Shown here piece after piece: positions 17,334 to 25,867 of a stretch of DNA of 44,323 nucleotides (position 1 is its first letter; each line of letters begins with the position of its first letter). The stretch is from Bacillota bacterium (GTDB taxonomy: Bacteria; Bacillota; Clostridia; Christensenellales; Aristaeellaceae), in NCBI GenBank assembly GCA_023404345.1, contig JAEYCB010000056.1:1-44323 (forward strand), in the 5' to 3' direction. The notes under the pieces are model-generated. The model saw nothing but the letters and a program-made list of their open reading frames with translations. It made no database searches and was not told the DNA's origin. The position numbers and the translations under genes are program-made.

Positions 17334-18935
17334 ATGAAATACGTATTCATCACCGGAGGCGTGGCTTCCTCACTGGGAAAGGGCGTAACCGCCGCTGTGC
17401 TGGGCTGTCTGCTCAAGGCGAGGGGCTACCGCGTAAACATGCAGAAGCTCAACCTGTATTACAATGCCGAGCCCGCCTTTTTAAGTCCGCTGGAGCATGG
17501 CGAAGCCTTCATCACAGAGGATGGGCATGCGGTGGATTTGGATCTGGGCAACTATGAGCGCTTTGTAGATGAAACCCTTCCCGGCGAATGCTGCTGCACC
17601 ACGGGCAAGATTCACCGCCGCCTTTTGGAGCGCGAGCTAAGGGGCGAGTTTCACGGCGTGACCATTCAGGCCATCCCGCACGTGGCCAACGAGATCAAGA
17701 GCCACATCGAGGGCGTGGCCGAGCGATCCGGCGCGCAGATCAGCATTGTGGACATCGGCGGCACCGTGGGGGATATGGAGGCAGCGGTCTATCTGGAGGC
17801 CATCCGGCAGATGCGCCTGGAACGAAGCGACCCGCATGACTGCTGCTATGTCCACCTGACGCTGATGCCCTATATCTCCACGGCAGGCGAGCTGAAAACC
17901 AAGCCCACGCAAAGCAGCGTGCGCGCGCTGAGATCCGCCGGCATCCAGCCGGATGTGATTGTCTGCCGCACGGAAAAGCCCATGACCGGTGAAGCCAGGG
18001 AAAAAATCGCGCTGTTTTGCAATGTCAAAACCGCCAATGTGATTGAGAACATGGACGTGGACCCGCTGTGCAGGCTGCCTTTGGTGCTGGAAAAGGAGGG
18101 GCTGGCCCGCGCGGTGCTGTCCGAGCTGCATTTGGAAAACGCCGCGCCCGATCTGACCGCCCTGAAAACCTATGTTAACAGCGTGGACGAAGCAGCCGTG
18201 CCACTGCGCGTGGCGGTGGTGGGCAAGTATACCGCCATGCCGGACGCCTACCTTTCCGTGACCGAGGCGCTGCGCCACGCGTGTGCGCAGTGCGGCGTGC
18301 AGCCGAAGATCGACCTGGTGAACGCCGAGGAAATCACGCCGGACACGGCGGAGGAGTTGCTGGGCGGCTATGGCGCCATCGTGGCGCCGGGCGGCTTTGG
18401 CGACCGCGGGGTGTACGGCATGATCGTGGCGGCGCGCTATGCGCGCGAGCAGGGCGTGCCCTTCCTGGCCATCGGCTTTGGCATGCAACTGGCCGTGGTG
18501 GAGGCGGTGCGCAGCCTGCTGGGCATTGCGGATGCGCACACCGCCGAGGCGGACCCGCAGACGCCCCATCCCGTGGTGCGCGTGCCGGAGGACCGCATCT
18601 GCCAGAACGACAGCCGCGCCGCCACCCGCATGGGCAGCAGCGGTGTGCGCCTGCTGGACGGCGAACTGCGGCGCATCTATGGGGCGGAGGTGGTGGCCGA
18701 GCGCCACTCCAACCGCTGCGAGGTGGACCCGGCCTACGTGCCGGAACTGGAACGCAAGGGCCTGCGTCTGGCGGGCGTGAGCGTGGAGGCGGGGTATCCC
18801 GAAGCGTTTGAAATGGAGGGCCACCCGTTTTACATGACGGTGGCATACCATCCGGAATACATCAGCCGGCCGGGCAAGCCGCACCCGCTGTTTGTGCGGC
18901 TGGTGCAGCGCGGACTGGAACGCGCTCAGGCCTGA
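17334..18935 (+). CDS. pyrG: CTP synthase homologue lacking the glutaminase cysteine
   Basis: A full-length 533-residue PyrG homologue. CTP synthase aminates UTP using ATP and ammonia released from glutamine. Retained: P-loop GGVASSLGKG, K38, D147 and E149 of GGTVGDME, IPH, GELKTKPTQ, and in the amidotransferase domain APGGFGDRG, H506 and E508 of YHPEY. Changed: the nucleophile motif GICLGMQ reads AIGFGMQ, so the catalytic Cys is Gly381 (codon 18474-18476). The metal-ligand Glu at position 140 is Asp. The conserved loop KLDPYxNVDPGTM reads KLNLYYNAEPAFL (38-50). The frame is intact across these sites. It may be ammonia-dependent, allosteric or repurposed; whether a normal PyrG exists elsewhere cannot be seen here. 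No pyr leader structure was found. Confidence 0.85.
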   Translation: MKYVFITGGVASSLGKGVTAAVLGCLLKARGYRVNMQKLNLYYNAEPAFLSPLEHGEAFITEDGHAVDLDLGNYERFVDETLPGECCCTTGKIHRRLLERELRGEFHGVTIQAIPHVANEIKSHIEGVAERSGAQISIVDIGGTVGDMEAAVYLEAIRQMRLERSDPHDCCYVHLTLMPYISTAGELKTKPTQSSVRALRSAGIQPDVIVCRTEKPMTGEAREKIALFCNVKTANVIENMDVDPLCRLPLVLEKEGLARAVLSELHLENAAPDLTALKTYVNSVDEAAVPLRVAVVGKYTAMPDAYLSVTEALRHACAQCGVQPKIDLVNAEEITPDTAEELLGGYGAIVAPGGFGDRGVYGMIVAARYAREQGVPFLAIGFGMQLAVVEAVRSLLGIADAHTAEADPQTPHPVVRVPEDRICQNDSRAATRMGSSGVRLLDGELRRIYGAEVVAERHSNRCEVDPAYVPELERKGLRLAGVSVEAGYPEAFEMEGHPFYMTVAYHPEYISRPGKPHPLFVRLVQRGLERAQA

Positions 18936-18942
18936 CGGACGA

Positions 18943-18968
18943 GGGGGACCCGCGTGGACGGGTCCCCC
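18943..18968 (+). terminator. Strong hairpin after the CTP synthase gene
   Basis: A perfect 10-bp stem of GGGGGACCCG type (18943-18952 with 18959-18968) encloses a 6-nt loop. No T-run follows, so it may be a weak terminator or an mRNA-processing or stability element. It ends 34 nt before the next start codon. Confidence 0.5.
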
Positions 18969-19002
18969 TGCGCTATGATCTGCGAAAAGGAGGCGCGGCG
19001 CG

Positions 19003-20073
19003 ATGCCCCTTGCATTGCCCGGTTATGAAGCACCACGGCTGAAAGCTTTGCTGGATATGGCGGAAGAGAACCTGCGTGCGCTGGAATGGTTCAGCGGGTA
19101 TCTGAACCTGTGCCCGCGCTTTGTGAGCGGCGAGGATGTGGAGGCGCTGACCCGTGAGTGCGGCGTGACCGGCGAGGAGGCGTACCGGCTGCTGATGGCC
19201 TCGGCCTGCGGGCTGGACATCGCAGGCGACCCGTGGGCGCGGAAAATGGCGGAGCGCTACTTCCGGCCCGGCGTGCGCTGTCTGGATGCGGCGGCCTGCC
19301 GCGCCGACCCGTACTATGCCTCCGTGCGTCTGCCCAAGACGCGGCAGGGGGACTGGAGCCTGGGGTATAAGCATATCGAGGCATATGAGGCCTTTGCTGC
19401 GGGCGATTTGCTGCTTTTGCCCGACGGGCGCGAGGTACCGCAGGCCGGATATTTCACGGAGCCATTCCGGGCTCCTGTTGTGATGCAGGACGGCCGGGAA
19501 TGGATGACCGTCACGCCCAGCGAGCTGAGCACCATGACCGGGGACATCCGGACCGTGAGCGGCAAGGTGGCGGTGTTCGGGCTGGGGCTGGGTTATTATG
19601 CCTTCATGGCGGCGCGCAAGCCGGAGGTGACCCGCGTGACGGTGATCGAGCGCGACCCCGGCGTAATTGCACTGTTTAGGGAGCACATTCTGCCTGCCTT
19701 TGAAAACGCGGAAAAAGTGAGCGTGGTGCAGGAGGACGCCTATGAATACGCTGCCCATATGGGCGGCAAGGGGTACGACTACGCCTACGTGGACATCTGG
19801 CACGATGTGCTGGACGGGGTGGGGATGTACCTGAAAATGAAGCGGCTGGAGGCGCTTTCGCCGGGCACGCGCTTCCTTTACTGGATCGAAACGTCTATGC
19901 TGTGCTGGCTGCGCGGGATGGCTTTGATGGAAATTGCGGAAAAAAAGGACGGCCCGATGCTTGAAGCCATCGGGCCGGTGAAAGGGTTTGAGGATTTGAA
20001 GCAGGCGCTTTCGCAGGAGGGCCTGCGCCGTCTGGCGCCGCGCATCCCGCTGGAAGTGACGCGGCGCGATTAG
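19003..20073 (+). CDS. Spermidine-synthase-like SAM-fold protein
   Basis: A 356-residue protein. The C-terminal half has a Rossmann methyltransferase/aminopropyltransferase signature: VFGLGLGYYAF (about 190-200), VIERDPG (about 213-219), VVQEDAYEY and YDYAYVDIWHD, in the order found in spermidine synthase-like folds. The N-terminal 140 residues are helical and not recognised. The usual polyamine-binding gate is not obvious, so the substrate is unknown and calling it speE would be unsafe. ATG 19003 follows AAAAGGAGG. It converges on ligA, leaving only 5 nt between their stop codons. Confidence 0.68.
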   Translation: MPLALPGYEAPRLKALLDMAEENLRALEWFSGYLNLCPRFVSGEDVEALTRECGVTGEEAYRLLMASACGLDIAGDPWARKMAERYFRPGVRCLDAAACRADPYYASVRLPKTRQGDWSLGYKHIEAYEAFAAGDLLLLPDGREVPQAGYFTEPFRAPVVMQDGREWMTVTPSELSTMTGDIRTVSGKVAVFGLGLGYYAFMAARKPEVTRVTVIERDPGVIALFREHILPAFENAEKVSVVQEDAYEYAAHMGGKGYDYAYVDIWHDVLDGVGMYLKMKRLEALSPGTRFLYWIETSMLCWLRGMALMEIAEKKDGPMLEAIGPVKGFEDLKQALSQEGLRRLAPRIPLEVTRRD

Positions 20074-20078
20074 ACCGC

Positions 20079-22061
20079 CTATTCCAGCATCTTGAGGAAG
20101 GCTGCCTCGTCGATCACGGGAATACCGAGGCTTTCGGCCTTGCTTAGCTTGCTGCCGGCCTTTTCGCCCGCAAGCACGAAGCTGGTCTTTTTGCTCACGC
20201 TGCTCGCCGCACGGCCACCGTGGCGGGCGATGAGCGCCTCGGCCTCATCACGGCTGAGGGTGGGCAGGGTGCCCGTGACCACAACCGTCTTTCCCGCCAG
20301 CGCGTCGGAGAGCGCGTCGCTTTCATGCCGCGGCGTGACGCCCGCATCCAGCAGGCGGTGGATCATTTCCAGATTCTCCGGGAAGCTGAAAAACTCCACC
20401 ACGCTGGCGGCCACGATATCGCCCACGTCCGGGATGGCGGTGAGCTCCTCGGCCGTGGCCTCCTTGAGACGCTCCAGCGAGCCAAAGTGCTGCGCCAGGT
20501 CGCGCGCCGTCTTGCGGCCCACACCCGGAATGCCCAGCGCGAAGAGAAACGCGTCCAGCGCGCAGTGACGGCTTTTGTCCAGAGCGGCGATCAGGTTTTC
20601 AGCGCGCTTTTGCTGAAAGCCGTCCAGCGGCAGCAGGTCGTTGACCGTCAGATGGTAGAGGTCGGCGCAATCGCGCACGCCCAGACTGTCATAGAGCAGC
20701 TCGGCGGTCTTTTCGGAAAAGGTGTCGATGTCCATGGCATTGCGGCCGGCAAAGTGCGCAAGGCGCGCCACGGCCTGCGGCTTGCAGGTCTGGCGGTTCA
20801 TGCAGAACAGGTGCGCGCCCCGCTCCACCAGCGGCTGGCCGCAGGCAGGGCACACCGTGGGCGGCTGAATGGGCGTTTCGCCGGGCTCGGCCTCGCCCAC
20901 GCGGCCCATGATTTCGGGGATCACGTCGTTGCTGCGGCGAATCCACACGTCGCAGCCGATGGCCACGCGCTTGCGCTGGATATCGCCAAAGTTATTGAGC
21001 GTGGCGCGCTTGACCGTTACGCCGCCGATGTCGGTGGGGGTCAGGTGCGCAAGGGGCGTGAGCTTGCCCGTGCGGCCCAGCTCCCAGGTTACATCCAGCA
21101 AAGTCGCGGTGTTTTCCTCGGCGGCAAACTTGTAGGCCACGGCCCAGCGGGGGAATTTTTCGGTGTTGCCCATGGCCTGCCGCGTTTCAAGGTCACACAC
21201 CTTGACCACGGCGCCGTCGATGAGGAAGTCCAGCGATTCACGCTGGGCCTCGACCGCGTCGATGCGCTCCACCAGCTCTTCATAGGTATCGGCGTGCGCC
21301 TCGTAGCGGCTGGTGGGGAAGCCGTTTTCCTGCAAAAAGGCGATCAGCCCATCCAGATCATGATAAGGCGGATTTTCGATGGTGCCGATCTGATAGAAAA
21401 ATGCATCCAGCTTCCGGCGTGCGGTTACGGCGGGATCGAGGTTGCGAAGTGCGCCCGCCGCAGCGTTGCGCGCGTTTTTCAGCGGCTCGTCAGCGGTTTT
21501 GTTGTAGGCTTCCAGCGTGCTCAGGCGCATGATGCACTCGCCCTGCACCTCCAAAAGGCCCTGATAGGGAATGGACAGGGGCACGCAGCGGATGGTGCGT
21601 ACCTGGGGCAAAATGGCCTCGCCCACCTCGCCGTTGCCGCGGGTGGCGGCCTCAACCAGCTGGCCGCCGCGATAGGTGAGGTTGATGGTCAGGCCGTCCA
21701 GCTTGTATTCCACGGCGTATTTGAGCAGGGGCAGGGGCGTTTCGCGCCCGTCGCAGAGCTGAGCGTGCAGCTTTTGCGTGCGTTCCAGCCACGCGAGCAG
21801 CTCTTCTTTGCTTTGCACCTTGTCCATGCTCCACAGGCGGCTGATGTGCCGGTGCGGGGCAAAGGAGCTGAGCGGCTCCGCGCCCACGCGCACAGTAGGG
21901 GAGTCGGGCAAGACAATGCCCGACTCCTTTTCCAGCCTGCTCAGTTCGTTATATTTCTGGTCCCATTCCGCGTCGCTCATGGGACTGGTGCCCTGGGTGT
22001 AATACAGCACGGAGGCTTGATTGAGCTGATCGACCAGCTCGCGCATGCGTGCGTTTGTCAT
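20079..22061 (-). CDS. ligA: NAD-dependent DNA ligase
   Basis: LigA seals nicks in duplex DNA using NAD+. The 660-residue length fits the family. Visible in order: an N-terminal Ia domain (YYTQGTSPMSDAEWD), the adenylated lysine K120 in EYKLDG, the OB-fold domain, a zinc finger (CPACG ... C ... C), helix-hairpin-helix repeats around IPGVGRKTA and IPDVGD, and a C-terminal BRCT domain from LAGKTVVVTGTLP. The start codon is separated by 1 nt from the pcrA stop, so the pair is translationally coupled, as is usual in Firmicutes. Confidence 0.97.
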   Translation of the reverse strand: MTNARMRELVDQLNQASVLYYTQGTSPMSDAEWDQKYNELSRLEKESGIVLPDSPTVRVGAEPLSSFAPHRHISRLWSMDKVQSKEELLAWLERTQKLHAQLCDGRETPLPLLKYAVEYKLDGLTINLTYRGGQLVEAATRGNGEVGEAILPQVRTIRCVPLSIPYQGLLEVQGECIMRLSTLEAYNKTADEPLKNARNAAAGALRNLDPAVTARRKLDAFFYQIGTIENPPYHDLDGLIAFLQENGFPTSRYEAHADTYEELVERIDAVEAQRESLDFLIDGAVVKVCDLETRQAMGNTEKFPRWAVAYKFAAEENTATLLDVTWELGRTGKLTPLAHLTPTDIGGVTVKRATLNNFGDIQRKRVAIGCDVWIRRSNDVIPEIMGRVGEAEPGETPIQPPTVCPACGQPLVERGAHLFCMNRQTCKPQAVARLAHFAGRNAMDIDTFSEKTAELLYDSLGVRDCADLYHLTVNDLLPLDGFQQKRAENLIAALDKSRHCALDAFLFALGIPGVGRKTARDLAQHFGSLERLKEATAEELTAIPDVGDIVAASVVEFFSFPENLEMIHRLLDAGVTPRHESDALSDALAGKTVVVTGTLPTLSRDEAEALIARHGGRAASSVSKKTSFVLAGEKAGSKLSKAESLGIPVIDEAAFLKMLE

Positions 22062-22062
22062 T

Positions 22063-24333
22063 TCAGTCGTTCACCTTCACAATCGGGGCGATGGAAAGCA
22101 CAAATTCCTTCTGGCCGTAGGCCGCGAAGCCGATCACAATGCGGGCGTCGCTGCCGGTGCCGCGGATTTCAAGCACGTTTCCTTCGCCAAATTTGCGGTG
22201 CATCACGCGGTCGCCGGTCTTGAACAGCGCGGCGACGGCACTTTCGGGCACGCTGGCAGCTGCGGAGGGCGTAAAGCCCTTCTGCACGCCCGGAATGCCC
22301 AGCGCGCTGCGCCCTGCGCCCAGGCCGCGGCCGGTCTCGCCGCCATAGCGCGGCGTGCGCTTGGGGGTGGGGTGCTGGTAGCTTTCCATGACGCCGGGAA
22401 AGTTGCGCTCGCGCTTGCTGATCCACTGATCATCGAGCAGGCGCTTGGGAATTTCCTTGAGGAAACGGCTGGGCGTATTGTAATTGACCTGATTGTAGAG
22501 CATGCGCTGGGCGGCGTAGCTGAGGAAAAGCTGCTTCTGCGCGCGCGTGATGGCCACATAGCACAGGCGGCGCTCCTCCTCCATGCGCTTGTCATCCTGC
22601 AGGCTTCGCCCGGTGGGGAACACGCCTTCCTCCAGCCCCGCGACGAACACGATGGGAAACTCCAGTCCCTTGGCGCTGTGCACGGTCATCAGGGTCACGG
22701 CCTGGCCGCCCGATTCGGCACCGTCCAGATCGCTCACGAGAGCGACGTTTTCCAGATAATCCTCCAGTGTGGGGGATTCGGCGCCCTGCTCGTATTCGCT
22801 GACCGCGCCCAAAAATTCCTCGATATTTTCCAGACGGTTCTTGCCCTCATCGGACTGGTCGCGCTCATACTGCGCCTTGAGCCCGGTGCGGTCGATCACG
22901 TATTTGACAAAATCATTTACGCCCATATCCTCGCGCGACATGACCAATTCGTTCATCAGGTCGCCAAACTCGCTGACACACTTGCGCGGGCGGGCCGAGA
23001 GCGTTTCGGGCACATCCATCAGGGCGCTGTAGAGAGGCATTTCCTTTTCAGCGGCATAGCGCACCAGCTCGGCGATGGTGCTGTCGCCGATGGAGCGCTT
23101 GGGCTGGTTGATGATGCGGCGCAGGCTTACGTCGTCGGCGGGGTTGACGATGCAGCGCAGGTAGGCCACGATGTCCTTGACCTCCTTGCGGTCATAGAAA
23201 CGAAGGCCCCCGTAGATGCGGTAGGGAATACCCGCGCGCACCAGCATTTCCTCCAGCACGCGGCTTTGCGCGTTGGAGCGGTAGAGCACGGCCATGTCCC
23301 CATAGGTCTTTCCGGCAAGATGCATCTGCTGCATGCGGTCGCACACCCAGGCGGCTTCCTCGCGCTCGTCCCCGGCGCAGAAGAGCTTGATGGGATCGCC
23401 GGCGGGATGCTCGGTCCACAGGGCCTTTTCCATGCGGCCTTCGTTGTGGGCAATCACCTGATTGGCCGCGTCGAGGATGTTGGCGGTGCTGCGGTAGTTC
23501 TGCTCGAGCTTGATGACGGCGGCGTCGGGGAAATCCTTTTCAAAATCGAGAATGTTGCGGATATCCGCACCGCGCCAGCCGTAGATGCTCTGGTCATCAT
23601 CGCCCACGACGCAGAGGTTGCGGCTTTTCTGCGTGAGGAGCTTTACCAGCGAATACTGGGCGAAGTTCGTATCCTGATATTCGTCCACGTGCACATAGCG
23701 GAAGCGCTCGCGGTAGCTTTCCAATACGGGCGGATGGTCGGCAAACAATTCCAGCGTGCGCACCAGCAGGTCGTCAAAGTCGAGGGCGTTGCCGTGGCGC
23801 AGGCGGCGCTCGTAGGCATCATAAAGGTCGTGAATCTGCTGGCTGCGAAAATCCTTTGCGGAGGCCTGGAACCATTCGTCCGGGCCCAGCAGGCGGTCCT
23901 TGGCGTCGCTGATCTTGGCCTTGACCTCGCGAAGCGTCAGGGATTTATCGTCGATGCCGAACTGCTTGAAAAGCTCCTTGAGCACGCTGGACTGATCGTC
24001 GTCGTCGTAGATGGTGAAGGAGCGGGTGTAGCCCAGCTTTTCGATATCCCGCCGCAAAATGCGGGCGCACATGGCATGAAAGGTGCTGACCCATACATCA
24101 TTTCCGCGCTCGCCCACCAGGGCGCTCACGCGCTCGCGCATCTCCCTGGCGGCCTTGTTGGTGAAGGTGATCGCCAGAATATTCCAAGGCGCTACGCCAT
24201 GGTCAATCAGGTTGGCAATGCGGTAAGTAAGCGCGCGCGTTTTGCCGCTGCCCGCGCCTGCCAGAATCAGCACGGGTCCTTCCAGGGTTTCGGCTGCCTG
24301 ACGCTGCTCCCGGTTCAATCCTTCCAAATTCAT
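22063..24333 (-). CDS. pcrA: ATP-dependent DNA helicase PcrA (UvrD/Rep family)
   Basis: A 756-residue SF1A helicase moving 3' to 5'. Motif I AGAGSGKT (25-32), motif II VDEYQDT (D217-E218), GDDDQSIYGWRGAD, motif IV EQNYRST, motif V VTLMTVHSAKGLEF and motif VI YVAITRA are all present. The C-terminal Tudor-like segment (FKTGDRVMHRKFGEGNV) marks it as PcrA, which binds RNA polymerase in Bacillus. ATG 24333 follows GAGGAT. It overlaps no neighbour and is followed at once by ligA. Confidence 0.97.
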   Translation of the reverse strand: MNLEGLNREQRQAAETLEGPVLILAGAGSGKTRALTYRIANLIDHGVAPWNILAITFTNKAAREMRERVSALVGERGNDVWVSTFHAMCARILRRDIEKLGYTRSFTIYDDDDQSSVLKELFKQFGIDDKSLTLREVKAKISDAKDRLLGPDEWFQASAKDFRSQQIHDLYDAYERRLRHGNALDFDDLLVRTLELFADHPPVLESYRERFRYVHVDEYQDTNFAQYSLVKLLTQKSRNLCVVGDDDQSIYGWRGADIRNILDFEKDFPDAAVIKLEQNYRSTANILDAANQVIAHNEGRMEKALWTEHPAGDPIKLFCAGDEREEAAWVCDRMQQMHLAGKTYGDMAVLYRSNAQSRVLEEMLVRAGIPYRIYGGLRFYDRKEVKDIVAYLRCIVNPADDVSLRRIINQPKRSIGDSTIAELVRYAAEKEMPLYSALMDVPETLSARPRKCVSEFGDLMNELVMSREDMGVNDFVKYVIDRTGLKAQYERDQSDEGKNRLENIEEFLGAVSEYEQGAESPTLEDYLENVALVSDLDGAESGGQAVTLMTVHSAKGLEFPIVFVAGLEEGVFPTGRSLQDDKRMEEERRLCYVAITRAQKQLFLSYAAQRMLYNQVNYNTPSRFLKEIPKRLLDDQWISKRERNFPGVMESYQHPTPKRTPRYGGETGRGLGAGRSALGIPGVQKGFTPSAAASVPESAVAALFKTGDRVMHRKFGEGNVLEIRGTGSDARIVIGFAAYGQKEFVLSIAPIVKVND

Positions 24334-24352
24334 GCTATGCTATCCTCAATCT

Positions 24353-24652
24353 TCACTTCTGTTGTGCTTCAAGCCGGTCGAGCACCAGCGCATAACCGTC
24401 CGCCCCATACTGCAATGCGCGGTTGACACGGCTGATGGTGGCGGTGGACGCGCCGGTCTGATGGGCGATTTCCTGATAGGTGACCTTACGGCGCAGCATC
24501 ACGGCCACTTCCAGCCGCTGGGTGATGCTCCTGAGCTCCTGCACCGTCAAAACATCCTCCAGAAAGCGGTAGGCCTCTTCGGAATTTTTCAGCTGAAGCA
24601 GCGCGTCCATCAGCAGGTCGGTCTGCTCGTTGTGGTAACGTGGCGTAAACAC
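24353..24652 (-). CDS. YerC/YecD-type TrpR-like regulator
   Basis: A 99-residue protein of the Trp-repressor/DnaA superfamily of helix-turn-helix regulators, in the YerC/YecD branch found upstream of pcrA in Firmicutes. The segment QRLEVAVMLRRKVTYQEIA followed by TGASTATISRVNRAL forms the DNA-binding motif. I chose the GTG at 24652, which lies 8 nt after GGAGGA. The longer frame to ATG 24709 would run across the transcription start of the -10 box at 24698-24703. The regulator's target and ligand are not known. It lies 19 nt before pcrA, so it can be co-transcribed with pcrA-ligA. Confidence 0.9.
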   Translation of the reverse strand: MFTPRYHNEQTDLLMDALLQLKNSEEAYRFLEDVLTVQELRSITQRLEVAVMLRRKVTYQEIAHQTGASTATISRVNRALQYGADGYALVLDRLEAQQK

Positions 24653-24697
24653 GGTCGCAATCCTCCGCTCAAACAGTGCAAAACTTTGCCTGATACC

Positions 24698-24706
24698 ATT
24701 ATACCA
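24698..24706 (-). promoter_or_regulatory. Extended -10 promoter for yerC-pcrA-ligA
   Basis: Read on the minus strand: TGGTATAAT, a perfect -10 with the TGN extension. No good -35 is seen (TTTCCT at 17-bp spacing). The predicted start near 24691 supports the GTG start of the regulator. Confidence 0.7.
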
Positions 24707-24751
24707 CATTTGAGAAAAGAAGGAAAGCGAAAAACGTGTACGCCCGGGGGT

Positions 24752-25864
24752 CTATTCGTCACGGGGCGGCTTTTTGCCAAGCAGGCCCCCGGTCATTTCG
24801 CTAAGGCTGCGGCCAAACTTGCTCATGCCGCCCCGGCCACCGGTGGACACAAGTGCAAACACGCCCAGTCCCACCACCAGCGCCACAACCAGCCATATGG
24901 CCCAGCTTGCGCCGGTGTTATCCTTTTCAGCGCCCTCCACGGTTTCGGAAGCGGGGGCGCGGGATGCGTCGCTGGCCCCGGCGGAGCCGGTCACGCCGCC
25001 GTAGAGCGCCTTGTAGACCACCTCGCTCATGGGGCCGGTGGAGGCGAGCACGCGCTCCTTGGGAAGCGTGTGCGTGCCGAACTCCAAAAGCACGCTGCGC
25101 GGGGCCAGATCCTGATTGTAGGCGCCCTTGCCCGTGTAGATGTCCTTGATGAGACCGGGGTACATCTTGTCGGCCACGGCCTTGATCTGCTTGGCAAAGC
25201 TGAGGTTGGCGTCCTTGTTCTGGTTGCCCTTGCCCACCAGCAGGCGCACCTTGCTCATCTTTTCGTTGCCGATGGTGGTTGCATATTCGTCCGGATCGGG
25301 AATGCCGTCGCGGTGAATGTCGAAGATGGCACTGGGTCCATCCTTGAGCAGCTTAACGGCGGTTTGGCGGCTGCGGCGGTATGCGCCCGCGTCGTGCGGG
25401 TGATGGGTGGCGTCGCTCAGGGTGACGGATACGCCCAGCTCCTTAAGCCCTTCCCCGAACGCTGCGGCCACGTCGTAGATGCCGCCGCGTTCCTCGTCGC
25501 TTTCGGTGCCGTCGCCTTCAATATAGCTTTCGTCGCTGTGGGTGCAGTAGAGGGCAATCTTTTTGTTGCCTGCCGCGCTCACCGGCAGGCTTTGCTCCAT
25601 TTCCAGCCAGCTCACGTCCGGCATGCCCGCATCGCCCAGCAGTTCCAGCTGCGCTGTTTTTTTCTGCGGGTCCACGGAAACCACGCGGTAAAGCAGGTTG
25701 TCGCCGCTGATGTATTCATCGCCCGTCTCACATTCACCCATGTACTGCGTAACGGTCTGGCCGTCCGGGCCCAGCAGGGTGTAGACATCCTCCTGCGCCG
25801 CGGCGGGCAGTGCTGCCAGGGTCAGCGCCAGGGTGAGCAGCGCAATGGAAAGACCTTTTTTCAT
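24752..25864 (-). CDS. SpoIIP-family cell-wall amidase/endopeptidase
   Basis: A 370-residue exported protein with a signal peptide (about 1-23, ending AAA-QE), a SpoIIP-like amidase domain at about 100-290, a linker, a C-terminal membrane helix (321-340) and a basic tail. Conserved points are YCTHSDESY (H109, E112), FDIHRDG (H184) and LLEFGTHTLPKE (E261, H265), which match the zinc and catalytic motifs of SpoIIP. SpoIIP cuts peptidoglycan during engulfment. The Bacillus protein is held by an N-terminal helix, whereas this one is built as a cleaved, C-terminally anchored protein. It starts 3 nt after the DUF1614 gene, with which it forms an operon. Confidence 0.82.
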   Translation of the reverse strand: MKKGLSIALLTLALTLAALPAAAQEDVYTLLGPDGQTVTQYMGECETGDEYISGDNLLYRVVSVDPQKKTAQLELLGDAGMPDVSWLEMEQSLPVSAAGNKKIALYCTHSDESYIEGDGTESDEERGGIYDVAAAFGEGLKELGVSVTLSDATHHPHDAGAYRRSRQTAVKLLKDGPSAIFDIHRDGIPDPDEYATTIGNEKMSKVRLLVGKGNQNKDANLSFAKQIKAVADKMYPGLIKDIYTGKGAYNQDLAPRSVLLEFGTHTLPKERVLASTGPMSEVVYKALYGGVTGSAGASDASRAPASETVEGAEKDNTGASWAIWLVVALVVGLGVFALVSTGGRGGMSKFGRSLSEMTGGLLGKKPPRDE

Positions 25865-25867
25865 GGC

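Noticed and set aside
18462..18488. A frameshift or single-base error explaining the missing Cys in the CTP synthase homologue
   Set aside because: The reading frame and flanking residues (PFLAI before, GMQLAVVE after) stay in register, and three residues of the motif differ, not one. Changes also occur in the other domain.
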